18,011 bases of DNA from Monoplex corrugatus (Eukaryota; Mollusca; Gastropoda; Littorinimorpha; Ranellidae). Within the stretch, counting starts at the first letter, position 1, and each line of letters opens with the position of its first letter. A model generated the notes under the pieces. It was not told the DNA's origin. It saw nothing but the letters and a program-made list of their open reading frames with translations, and ran no database searches. This document shows, in pieces, positions 8,509 to 17,415 of the stretch. The position numbers and the translations under genes are program-made. Location: positions 7,501 to 25,511 of the forward strand of contig JAPXFY010002711.1 in assembly GCA_030674185.1 (NCBI GenBank). The letters run 5' to 3'.

Positions 8509-8592
8509 CTGTTCAGCGCTTAGATTTGATTTTTATCAAGATTTTGAGCTATATAAATATTGTAATTATTATTATTGTAATTATACGTACAT

Positions 8593-9134
8593 ACATATAT
8601 CTACGCACATGCATAGACACGGATACACATACATCCCCACACAACTATGAAAATACTCAACCCTTTGTTTGTGGTACTGTTGCAGGTTCATTCAAGGCAT
8701 GATAATATGCATGCGTGGACGGATGCTTAAGCGTGGGGAGTGTTCGGAACGCGCCACAGAACTCTACATCAACATCATCATACGGTCCAGCGTCATCTTT
8801 TCTTCCTGCAGACCTTGAAAAAATGTTCGCCGCAGACCGCCTGTCTCACAGTCTGTCAATAACAAAAGTTCGCCGCAGACCGCCTGTCTCACAGTCTGTC
8901 ACTAACAAAACACAACAACCGTAGGACTTTTTCTTTCAGTCGACTTACATGCGGTATTTTGTACCCTGGAGCCGCCAAACAAGAAAGAACTGTGGTTTCG
9001 AGAAAGTGGTAGTTCGTTTTATTATGAATTTTTTATGGATGTAATTTTGACATACTGAACCGGTGGGCAATGAACTCCATTTTGACGCTGCTAAGTATTT
9101 GTTGTGTTGGTTATTTTGACAGCTTTATCACTGA
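8593..9134. other. Mostly unassigned, with a 43-bp tandem duplication
   Basis: No gene is visible. At 8825-8910 a 43-bp unit beginning GTTCGCCGCAGACCGCCTGT is present twice in tandem (starts 8825 and 8868), nearly identical, with one difference (CAATAAC against CACTAAC). The rest is unique-looking AT-rich DNA. Confidence 0.7.
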
Positions 9135-9337
9135 AGAAATGTTTTGATTTTGACAACGGGAAAGATGGAGGGAAGGAGAGCACTGGGTAGACCCAGGGAG
9201 AAGATACTAGACGGACTTGCAGAGTGGATGAAGACAAGGAGGATGGAAGAGATGCTTGAGGCAACAAGAGATAGAGACAGATGGAAGGCCATGATCACAA
9301 ATGCCATGCAGCAAGACACCTGATGATGATGATGATT
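9135..9337 (+). mobile_element. RTE-type LINE 3' tail, copy A (most diverged)
   Basis: The frame from 9153 to TGA 9321-9323 reads TTGKMEGRRALGRPREKILD, then GLAEWMKTRRMEEML and RDRDRWKAMITNAMQQDT. This is the C-terminal end of RTE-type proteins (GRPRxKxxD...RDRxxWRxMxANAxxxGT). The stop codon is the first unit of the terminal (TGA)n tail, so there is essentially no 3' UTR. No internal stop is present. Copies B and C lie at 11532 and 16110. Confidence 0.8.
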
Positions 9338-9688
9338 GTTTGTATTGTTGTCATTGTGTTCAGCCAATGCTTTTTGTCAGTGCTGGCTGGAGGGAGGGTG
9401 GGGGTGAGGGTAGGGTGGGGGGGAATGATGTGTCTTGTGTTTAGACAAGCTGAAGATAAAACTGTACATTTTGCAGTTGATGATTCTTTCAGAAGAGCGA
9501 GAGAGAAAACAAAACAAAACAAAAATAAAAAAACCCCAGTGAATTAATGAATAGTATAAAGAGTTCAGTTAGACGCATTATGTGCATTCGTGTGTTATTG
9601 TTCATTTTATTTTTAACCCTTTTTTCAGATCGCTAGGAAATGTGATTTCAAGTGACTTATGTGTGTTCTCTCCAAAGGTACCTCTACA
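9338..9688. other. Unassigned sequence
   Basis: There is a G-rich stretch (9390-9422, repeated GGGTGGGGG-like units), then an AAAAC-rich stretch (9505-9535). No gene or known repeat family is visible. Confidence 0.5.
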
Positions 9689-10050
<362 letters not shown>

Positions 10051-10307
10051 CCAAATCTTTACTACACTAAAGGGAAGAGACAACTTTTGGCGTGGAAAGG
10101 CCCGCAGAAATTATGGTTGGTTGGATGATACCATCGAACAAAACTATCAAACTGAATGATTTTACACAAATACAATGAGTTTATTCAGTCAGTTTTATTA
10201 AAGCGACCGGCCACAATATGAATAGATGAGAATGATTTATTTTCGAGGCCATCATGTTTAGTGTGAAAATGTTGAAATGCAGCGAAAAAAACATTGTTTA
10301 CTTGACA
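10051..10307. other. Unassigned sequence
   Basis: A short AT-rich stretch between two microsatellites. I see no gene or repeat family in it. Confidence 0.5.
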
Positions 10308-10576
10308 CGTCTCTGTCTGTCTGTCTGTATGTCTGTCTCTGCCTCTGCCTCTCTGTGTCTGTCTCTTCGTCTTTCTCCCTGTCTGTCTGTCTCATTTTTC
10401 TCCAACAAAACAAAACAAAACAAAACAAAACAAAACAAAACAAAAACAAAAAAGCTGTAATGCTAGTGGTGACGGTTACCATAACACTTTCTGTTTCTCT
10501 CTCATCTCTCATTCTCTCTCTCGCTCTCTCTCTTTCTATCTCCGCCCCCCCCCCCTCTCTCTCTCTCTCTCTGTCT
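10308..10576. repeat. Clustered (CTGT)n, (AAAAC)n, (CT)n and poly-C simple repeats
   Basis: CTGT/CTCT-rich DNA at 10308-10393 is followed by about nine AAAAC units (10403-10453), a short unique spacer, then CT-rich DNA (about 10490-10576) with a run of 11 C at 10545-10555. Confidence 0.9.
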
Positions 10577-10667
10577 CAAGTTGTCAGTATGTCTACTTTA
10601 TCTTACGTACACCGAAGCAAACCCAAGAACGCTGACACTAATCACGAAACTTAAAGTTACACATTAC

Positions 10668-10985
10668 AGGAACCAGAAAAAAACACGAAAGAAGAATACG
10701 AACGCGTATTTAATACAACAAGACAAAACAGGCGCAAATTTTCGGCCAACTGGCCTTTGTCAAGCGTAAGATTACAAACAAACAAACAAACAAACACCAG
10801 ATACAAAAATTTTGAGAAAAAGACTGAAACTTCCAGATTACAAACAAACAAACACCAGATACAAAAATTTTGAGAAAAAGACTGAAACTTCCAGATTACA
10901 AACAAACAAACACCAGATACAAAAATTTTGAGAAAAAGACTGAAACTTCCCTGCTGCTGTGTCTTATGTGAGAAAAGGAATAAAC
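10668..10985 (-). repeat. Unclassified dispersed repeat, copy iii
   Basis: On the minus strand it begins near CAGCAGCAGGGAAGTTTCAG, runs through three units of a 58-bp tandem, then CTTGACAAAGGCCAGTTGGC and CGAAAATTTGCGCCTG. It ends with TTGTATTAAATACGCGTTCG, TTTCGTG and CTGGTTCCTG. This is the best-preserved example of the modules at 2798 and 3440. Confidence 0.7.
10769..10950 (-). repeat. 58-bp tandem triplication inside copy iii
   Basis: Units start with AGATTACAAACAAACAAAC at 10769, 10835 and 10893. The second and third are exactly 58 bp apart and the first is 8 bp longer through two extra ACAA units. Each unit carries CAGATACAAAAATTTTGAGA and AAAAGACTGAAACTTCC. The units are almost identical, so the expansion is recent. 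Confidence 0.9.
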
Positions 10986-10990
10986 TGTCT

Positions 10991-11100
10991 TGTTGTATTA
11001 GATTGTTGTATTAAATGCACGTTCGTATTTTTCTTTCGTGTTTTTTCTGGTTCCTGTTTGCTTGAACGCGGGCAGTCACACTTGTTTTGGATTAACATCC
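10991..11100 (+). repeat. Unclassified dispersed repeat, copy iv (distal part)
   Basis: GTCTTGTTGTATTAGATTG is followed by TTGTATTAAATGCACGTTCG, TTTCGTGTTTTTTCTGGTTC, CTTGAACGCGGGCAGTCACA. It is the distal half of the family in plus orientation and lies back to back with copy iii, forming an inverted pair. Confidence 0.65.
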
Positions 11101-11531
11101 CAGTTACAACACTGTCTTTTAAACTACTGATGGTATAACCTATACGACACGTCTTGCATGTTGTTGCTCTTGGATTTATTGCTATGGAGCTTTCTAACAC
11201 GGTGCCAGCACTACCAATACACGTGGCTGAGTAGCGATTATTTCTGCCAGGCATTTGGGTAGTGAAAACGTAGTACTCTGCAAGACTGGCCATGTTGCGA
11301 CTCACTCGCTGTTGTTTGGCAAATGGTTTCTTCCATGACCTCATCACTGGGCTTTGGTCATATATCAACTAAGTAACATAACTCTTGAGAATCACGGAGT
11401 TATCTCCCATGCAGAATTTCTCAAACCCAACACAGTTTGCGCTACCCATTCAGCTAGCATTTGGTCATATAGTTTCCTTACAAAAACAGCATTTTGTTTT
11501 CCGAATAATTGGATGTGCCTAGTAGCTGAAA
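11101..11531. other. Unassigned, with a small hairpin module
   Basis: The minus-strand frame 11368-11110 is open and fairly protein-like but has no recognised motif and continues into repeat DNA, so I do not call a gene. ATAACTC (11378-11384) and GAGTTAT (11397-11403) form a hairpin within about 55 bp that resembles 2885-2945 in reverse. Confidence 0.45.
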
Positions 11532-11758
11532 CATTTATGAGGAAAAAGAAATCAGAGCACGTGGTCACAACAGGAAAGCTGGAGGGAAGGAGAACACCAG
11601 GTAGACCCTGGGAGAAAATATTGGACGGACTTGCAGGGTGGCTGAGGACAGCAAGGGTGTGAGATGTACCGGTACTTGCAGCGACAAGGGATAGATTCGG
11701 ATGGCGGCCCATGATCGCCAACGCCATGCGGCAGGGCACATGATGATGATGATGATGA
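11532..11758 (+). mobile_element. RTE-type LINE 3' tail, copy B
   Basis: The frame reads RKKKSEHVVTTGKLEGRRTP and GRPWEKILDGLAGWLRTARV, then a TGA at 11660-11662 where copy C has GGA. It resumes through DVPVLAATRDRFGWRPMIANAMRQGT-like codons to TGA 11741-11743, again merging with a (TGA)n tail. Against copy C there is a 6-bp in-frame gain (CCGGTA) near 11668. One nonsense change makes this fragment a pseudogene. Confidence 0.85.
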
Positions 11759-12130
11759 GTAGCCAAAAAAAAAACTCATCAAAATGTCTGTATAGGTTAT
11801 GTGATTGTGAGACCTACCTATTTGCATATGACGTCACTGTGTTTTCGTGGGCTTTACATAACAACATTAGAGTGGTATTGTGTTGATACGCAGCATATAA
11901 TTATTATAATTATGTTAGTTTGATAGCTTACAGGTTATACGTTGATGCACAATTATTTTCAATGTCGATGAAAAAAAAAAAAAGACTTGGTTCGATAAAT
12001 TTTGGTGATTTTATTATTTTTAAGACATTTCAGTCTCGTCTATACACGTTTCTTGGTAGACATATTTCATATTATACTTGACACGGGGCAGTCATAATTT
12101 CTATTTTTGTTTCGTTTCAGTTTTTTACAC
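11759..12130. other. Unassigned AT-rich sequence
   Basis: No gene or recognised repeat is visible. Two A-rich runs occur, near 11766 and 11970. Confidence 0.5.
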
Positions 12131-12323
12131 TTAACCCTTTGACTTCCGCACCCTGTCCACCAGCATCCTGCATTGTCAATCATGGTAGCAGAACAAAAAC
12201 TTTACCCTTTAATTCCCTCAATCTATCCACCAGCTTCCAGCATGAAGCTGGTGGATAGGATGAGGGAATCAAAGGGTTAAGTTTTTGTGGTTGCTGGATA
12301 GGGTACAGGAGTCAAAGGGTTAA
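12131..12323 (+). mobile_element. Full-length 193-bp foldback element, copy e
   Basis: Outer TTAA sites are at 12131-12134 and 12320-12323, with termini CCCTTTGACTTCC and GGAGTCAAAGGG. The left arm is 70 bp, the inner hairpin 80 bp (12201-12280) and the right arm 43 bp between junction starts. The inner left junction is TTTA instead of TTAA. The left arm carries the family spacer (TTGTCAATCATGGTAGCAGA). Confidence 0.9.
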
Positions 12324-12642
12324 ACATTCAAATATCTTTTGATTATACATTTTCTCACGTTTAAAGGATCACGCAAGATTTCTCAGAGGCAAACGGAATT
12401 CAAGGTTTTCTGCATCTAAATATTCCAATACTTTTCGCTGTTAATAAATAAATGGTTAATGTATAAGTCTGCAGAACCTGCTATGTTCGTTTTACTGTAA
12501 TAACCAAGGGGTGGATCCTGTACACTTAATTTCACCCCAGCGCCAAAAGTTGCATTAATATTTTCTTCGACATATGACCAAATTACAGTTACTTTGTTTT
12601 ACAACAAAAGAAAGATTATTTCATATAATCAGTTTCATCGGT
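12324..12642. other. Unassigned AT-rich sequence between two foldback elements
   Basis: No gene is visible. It separates copies e and f, which are in the same orientation with starts 512 bp apart. The flanks are not similar, so the pair is not a tandem duplication of a larger unit. Confidence 0.5.
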
Positions 12643-12835
12643 TTAACCCCTTGACTCCCGCACCCTGTCCATCAGCATCCTGTATTGTCAACCATGCTAG
12701 CAAAGCAAAAACTTAACCTTTTGACTCCCTCACCCTATCCGTCACCTTCCTGCAGGATGCTGGTGGATAGGGTTAGGGAATCAAAGGGTTAAGTATTTGT
12801 AGTTGGTGGATAGGGTGCTGGAGTCAAAGGGTTAA
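12643..12835 (+). mobile_element. Full-length 193-bp foldback element, copy f
   Basis: Outer TTAA sites are at 12643-12646 and 12832-12835. The inner hairpin (12713-12792, exactly 80 bp) is bounded by TTAA on both sides and centred on CTGCAG. The left arm carries TTGTCAACCATGCTAGCAAAG. Lengths of all three modules equal those of copy e, and of copy b when reversed. Confidence 0.9.
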
Positions 12836-13218
12836 TACATTTCTGTGATCTTGTTGAAAGCTAACGTTTGACCTCTGTTACGTATGTAGATTCTTCTTCT
12901 TATCAAATACACATCCACACAGCGTTATGTATCCATCTGTCTGTCTATTTATTTCGGTCATTCTGTCTCTTCGACTACCTGCCGTGATAGTAATAATTCA
13001 AGTGACTGTTGGTCATTATCTGTTTTGTTGTTGACATTAATGCGTTTCTGGATAATATACCGTTTATCCCATCGAACAGGTGAAACATCAAATTATGCTG
13101 TTGGTATTCATTTGAATAAAACTTGATATGGAATGATATGTGTTCGAAAAAAAAATATATACTAATCACATCAAGTTTATCAAGAATCTCATCACAAGAT
13201 CACGCTCAGCAGAGGCGA
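12836..13218. other. Unassigned AT-rich sequence
   Basis: A short TCTG/TCTA patch occurs near 12930-12950. No gene or recognised element is visible. Confidence 0.5.
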
Positions 13219-13236
13219 CAGAAAGACAGGGGGAGG

Positions 13237-13305
<69 letters not shown>

Positions 13306-13328
13306 AGAAGAAGAAGAAGAAGAATGCG

Positions 13329-13360
<32 letters not shown>

Positions 13361-14213
13361 GTAGTAGTAGTAGTAGAAGAAGAAGAAGAATGCGAAGAAG
13401 AAGAATGCGAAGAAGAAGAAGAATGCGAAGAAGAAGAAGAATGCGAAGAAGAAGAAGAAGAATGCGAAGAATGCGAAGAAGAAGAATGCGAAGAAGAAGA
13501 AGAATGCGAAGAAGAAGAATGCGAAGAAGAAGAAGAAGAATGCGAAGAAGAAGAAGAATGCGAAGAAGAAGAATGCGAAGAAGAAGAATGCGAAGAAGAA
13601 GAAAAATGCGAAGAAGAAGAAGAAGAATGCGAAGAATGCGAAGAAGAATGCGAAGAAGAAGAATGCGAAGAAGAAGAATGCGAAGAAGAAGAAGAAGAAT
13701 GCGAAGAAGAAGAATGCGAAGAAGAAGAATGCGAAGAAGAAGAAGAAGAATGCGAAGAAGAAGAAGAAGAAGAATGCGAAGAAGAAGAAGAAGAATGCGA
13801 AGAAGAAGAAGAATGCGAAGAATGCGAAGAAGAAGAAGAATGCGAAGAAGAAGAAAAATGCGAAGAAGAAGAAGAAGGCGAAGAAGAATGCGAAGAAGAA
13901 GAAGAAGAATGCGAAGAAGAAGAAGAAGAAGAAGGAGAAGAAGAATGCGAAGAAGAAGAATGCGAAGAAGAAGAATACGAAGAAGAATGCGAAGAAGAAG
14001 AAGAATGCGAAGAAGAAGAAGAAGAAAGCGAAGAATGCGAAGAAGAAGAAGAATGCGAAGAAGAAGAATGCGAAGAAGAATGCGAAGAAGAATGCGAAGA
14101 AGAATGCGAAGAAGAAGAAGAAGAATGCGAAGAATGCGAAGAAGAATGCGAAGAAGAAGAAGAATGCGAAGAAGAAGAAGAAGAAGAAGAAGAAGAAGAA
14201 GAAGAAGAAGAAG

Positions 14214-14243
<30 letters not shown>
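13219..14243. repeat. 1-kb polypurine tract: (GA)n then (GAA)n with GAATGC variants
   Basis: GGGAGG-type and GA repeats (13219-13301) lead into about 943 bp of GAA repeat, with one (GTA)n patch (about 13355-13375). From 13324 a TGC triplet replaces a GAA at intervals of mostly 9 to 24 bp, giving recurrent GAATGCGAAGAAGAA. The last 70 bp are pure GAA. The 411-codon Arg/Met-rich plus-strand frame and the 378-codon Leu/Arg/Ile-rich minus-strand frame follow from the triplet period and are not genes. Confidence 0.95.
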
Positions 14244-14244
<1 letters not shown>

Positions 14245-14449
14245 CGGAACTGGGAACTCGGAATTTTAATGAATATAGGGATCAGGGATGGAGACAACAC
14301 ATGCATATTTGTCGTAAATACAATGGTAGACAACAAAACCAATAAAATCCAACACTGATGACCTTAAATAACTATACGAAATTTAACATGTGCTCGTTAT
14401 ATCTCAACTCTTATTGATACAGACACGAAATACTTAACGTTACTACATT
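14244..14449. other. Unassigned, possibly LINE 3' UTR
   Basis: AT-rich sequence between the polypurine tract and the decayed LINE. On the minus strand it lies directly downstream of the LINE protein remnant and may be its untranslated tail; no poly-A or other terminal motif confirms this. Confidence 0.4.
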
Positions 14450-15180
14450 TGCAATACATTTTCTTATACCGTAAAGGCAGAGACGAGAAATTTACTATGT
14501 TAACTATATTTCCTGTGGAGTTGTTAGTCAGTGTACCAATGAGCATTTATTTTCCAAATCATGATCTTCAGAAGTAACAGGAATATAGAGCTGTCTGATC
14601 TGATTGTACAATGGGCACTTAAACAGAAAATGTATTTCGGGTTTTTTCGTGTATTTAGACAGATTAGACAGGAAGTGTTTTCAGTCGTTGGTGAAAAGCG
14701 GTATCTATGAACGTCTACCACACTTCCATCCTAAATTGCGCCATGGCATTTCTGTAAGCTTCCATATACAACAACTGTACAGGTTTTTCTGTTACTAATA
14801 AATTGTTAAGTTTACCATACAAAGAAAGCCGTGCACTCGAATCCAAGTGGTTACGCCAATTTTGCCCGAAATTTCTGTGCAGTCTTTTTTTCCCCCATCT
14901 CTTAAGTGATTTCTTTTTCCATTACCACACTCCTAAACTTCTTGAAAACTGTTGTCACATAAAAAAATTCTAATTTTTGACAACATAGTTAATAAACTTT
15001 TTTTCATGCATAGCCAGTACCACCGAACAAATGCCTTGATGCCTCATATTTTCACATTCATTCTTAAATAGATTTACACGTTTCCTCAAATTCTTTTTAA
15101 CTTACACAATCAGTCCACCTGAGCTTCTTCCATAATGAGACAGCTTCAAAGCTGGACATACAATCTTGACAACATTATGA
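14450..15180 (-). mobile_element. Decayed LINE remnant, third lineage
   Basis: The minus strand keeps pieces of a LINE C-terminal region in shifted frames. One piece is SKIRIFLCDNSFQEV (about 14990-14934). Another, 14882-14715, reads LHRNFGQNWRNHLDSS, then YGKLNNLLVTEKPVQLLYM and AYRNAMAQFRMEV before a TAG. The next frame continues VDVHRYRFSP, then SCLICLNTRKNPKYIFCLSA down to 14524. The order QxWxxxL..S.R...Y, AxAxFRxxV, HRYRF, CxxC...H is that of LINE C-termini common in molluscan genomes. Many stops and shifts mark it as much older than the element at 4030-7830. Confidence 0.65.
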
Positions 15181-15437
15181 AAAAAGCAAGCTATATCAAA
15201 GTTTTCATCCTCAAAAACTTCTACCAAAGACATGCATAAAATTTTGACTGTAATTTAATCATTCACGCTTTTAACATTTTAGCAATTCTCACCAAATTAT
15301 ATTCAAGAAACGATTACAATTTCTGAGGCCGGCCATTTTCCTAGCTCTCAGCGGTCTTTGAATCCACAGAAGGTTCATCAGTATCATTTATTCCCGTCTC
15401 CTCCTCCCCTCACCTATCCTCAGAATTGGAAAACTCT
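15181..15437. other. Unassigned sequence
   Basis: AT-rich with no gene visible. A small palindromic GAGGCCGGCC motif occurs near 15326. Confidence 0.5.
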
Positions 15438-15784
<347 letters not shown>

Positions 15785-15856
15785 TCACCGCAATTCTCTC
15801 ACTCGCACACATGACAAGGCAAACATTTTAATTTCCAAATACGTATTAATAAAAGA

Positions 15857-15884
15857 GAACTGAACTGAACTGAACTGAACTGAA
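15857..15884. repeat. (GAACT)n pentanucleotide repeat
   Basis: Five to six perfect GAACT units. Confidence 0.9.
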
Positions 15885-16109
15885 TCATCTAATTGAACAT
15901 TGTCCACAAATGTTTACTCAGTTGCTTCTGTGAACTATGAATTAGGTTGAAGAAATGGTCTGTCTGATTTAGATGAGGTGTAATATTGTGATTGAAAAGA
16001 ACTAAAGGTCATTTCACACAAACAAGAAGTACAGTAGGAGTTGCTGCAGACGGCGTTACAGTGTTACAGTGGAGTCCTTTGATCTATTTATTCAGTTGTC
16101 TATCATTTA
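15885..16109. other. Unassigned sequence
   Basis: No gene, splice-bounded exon or recognised repeat is visible. Confidence 0.5.
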
Positions 16110-16329
16110 TAGGACATTCTTTGAGGAAAGAGAAATTAGAGCACCTGGTCACAACAGGAAAGCTGGAGGGAAAAAGAACACCAGGTAGACCCAGGGAAAA
16201 AATATTGGACGGACTTGCAGGGTGGCTGAAGACAGAGAGGGTGGGAGATGTACTTGCAGCAACATGGGATAGATTCGTATGGAGGGCCATGATCGCCAAC
16301 GCCATGCGGCAGGGCACATGATGATGATT
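16110..16329 (+). mobile_element. RTE-type LINE 3' tail, copy C (intact frame)
   Basis: The frame reads IGHSLRKEKLEHLVTTGKLE, GKRTPGRPREKILDGLAGWL, then KTERVGDVLAATWDRFVWRA and MIANAMRQGT, ending at TGA 16319-16321, which opens the short (TGA)n tail. It has no internal stop and is the best-preserved of the three. It represents only the last about 70 residues of the LINE protein; the reverse transcriptase core is absent. Confidence 0.85.
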
Positions 16330-16443
16330 ATTTTTCATTATGCTCGAACTGCCGTGTGAAGTTTGTGTCGCTTTCTCTAGGGAGAAGATGTCGCTACTGT
16401 ACACTGATTTTCCTTGTTCTGGTGTCATTCTGTATGGGATCTG

Positions 16444-16501
16444 GTTTGTTTGTTTGTTTGTTTGGTATGCAATTTGTGTGTGCATGTGTTAGTGTGTGTG
16501 T

Positions 16502-16572
<71 letters not shown>

Positions 16573-16598
16573 TGTGTGCGTGTGCGTCTGCGTGCATT
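16444..16598. repeat. (TTTG)n and (TG)n microsatellites
   Basis: A short TTTG run (16444-16464) is followed by TG-rich DNA with a pure core at about 16509-16565. Confidence 0.95.
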
Positions 16599-16613
16599 CG
16601 TTCTCTGATTTAA

Positions 16614-16642
16614 CGTCTTTTCACTAAAAGTGATATCAGACG
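16614..16642. repeat. Small hairpin between two TG tracts
   Basis: CGTCT (16614-16618) pairs with AGACG (16638-16642) and TCACT (16621-16625) with AGTGA (16629-16633), leaving a three-base loop and an internal bulge. It is an island of complex sequence within about 650 bp of TG repeat. Confidence 0.5.
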
Positions 16643-16644
16643 GA

Positions 16645-16960
16645 TGTGTGCGTGTGTGTGCATGTGCGTGTGTGTGTGCATGTGTTCGTGCGTGTGTGAG
16701 TCTGTGTGTATGTGTGTGAGTGTGTGTGTGTGTGTGTGTGTATGTGTGTGAGTGTGTGCGTTGTGTGTGTGTGCGTTGTATGTGTGTGTGTGTTTCTCGC
16801 TCTCTCTGTATGTATGTTTCTGTGTGTGCGTGTGCGCGTGCGTCCGTGTGCGTGCGTGCATGCGTGTATTTATGCGTACATGCATGCGCGCCCGTGTGTG
16901 TGTGTATGTGTGTGTGTGTGTGTGTGTGTGCGTGTGTGTGCGTGTGTGCGTGTGTGTGTG

Positions 16961-16992
<32 letters not shown>

Positions 16993-17085
16993 CGTGTGTG
17001 TGTGTGCGTGTGTGTGCGTGTGTGCGTGTGTGTGTGTGTGTGTGCGTGTGTGTGTGTGTGTGTGTGTGCGTGCGTGCGTGTGTGT

Positions 17086-17135
<50 letters not shown>
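16645..17135. repeat. About 490-bp (TG)n tract with GCGTGTGT variants
   Basis: TG repeat interrupted by CGTG, CATG and AGTG units and one CT-rich patch (16796-16806). From about 16890 the interruption is almost always GCGTGTGTGT, spaced irregularly. Open frames on both strands (Cys/Val, His/Thr) are periodic artefacts. Confidence 0.95.
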
Positions 17136-17139
17136 CTCT

Positions 17140-17396
17140 AAGGAAAAAGTGCATTTTCTACAGAATCTGTCCAGGGGTGATATGTTAGTGCCACGGGTTC
17201 TCTGAGGCACTCTCAAGTGCATACTACTCATGCAGACGTCCATTATCATCTTTTTGTTCCGAAAGACAAGTATCCAGGCAACCATGCAAGATCTGATGGA
17301 GCGGAGAGGAAAGAAGAAGAAGCGCCGTTCCTTCAAGATTCGAACCCAGGATTCCTCACGTCTAACGTGAGTCCTCTAACCACTAGACCACCGCGC
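17140..17396 (-). mobile_element. tRNA-derived SINE downstream of the receptor gene
   Basis: On the minus strand an A box TGGTCTAGTGG (17390-17380) and a B box GGTTCGAATCT (17346-17336) are nearly perfect RNA polymerase III promoter elements. The body contains AGAGAACCCGTGGCA (about 17202-17188) and TGGACAGATTCTGTAGAAAA (about 17172-17153), resembling the central part of molluscan tRNA-derived SINEs. The 3' end runs into a CA (minus-strand) microsatellite. The body and tail argue against a simple tRNA gene. It starts about 20 bp after the receptor stop codon, in the same orientation. Confidence 0.75.
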
Positions 17397-17415
17397 TAAT
17401 CTCTCCACCAATCTC

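Larger units (their letters stand above)
8001..8592 (+). mobile_element. 5'-truncated L2/CR1-like LINE, 3' end
   Basis: It contains the last about 92 codons of an ORF2-type protein, a 3' UTR interrupted by a TG microsatellite (8406-8508), and a tail GAGCTATATAAATATTGTAA followed by ATT-type repeats (8546-8590). GCTATATAAAT followed by (ATT)n is a common 3' end of CR1/L2-group elements. Truncation at the 5' side is the usual result of incomplete reverse transcription. Confidence 0.8.

Noticed and set aside
10964..11368. A 134-codon minus-strand gene
   Set aside because: Its last third is translated dispersed repeat, the rest has no recognised motif, and there are no supporting splice or start signals.
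13123..14358. A 411-codon Arg/Met-rich open frame and a 378-codon Leu/Arg/Ile-rich frame on the other strand
   Set aside because: Both are forced by the GAA/GAATGC triplet repeat and have no non-repeat domain.
16425..17336. Long His/Thr-rich minus frame and Cys/Val-rich plus frames
   Set aside because: They are produced by CA/TG dinucleotide repeat, which is open in several frames at once; the few flanking residues come from the SINE.
17336..17396. A functional tRNA gene on the minus strand
   Set aside because: A and B boxes are good, but no clean acceptor stem or terminator is seen and a SINE-type body follows.
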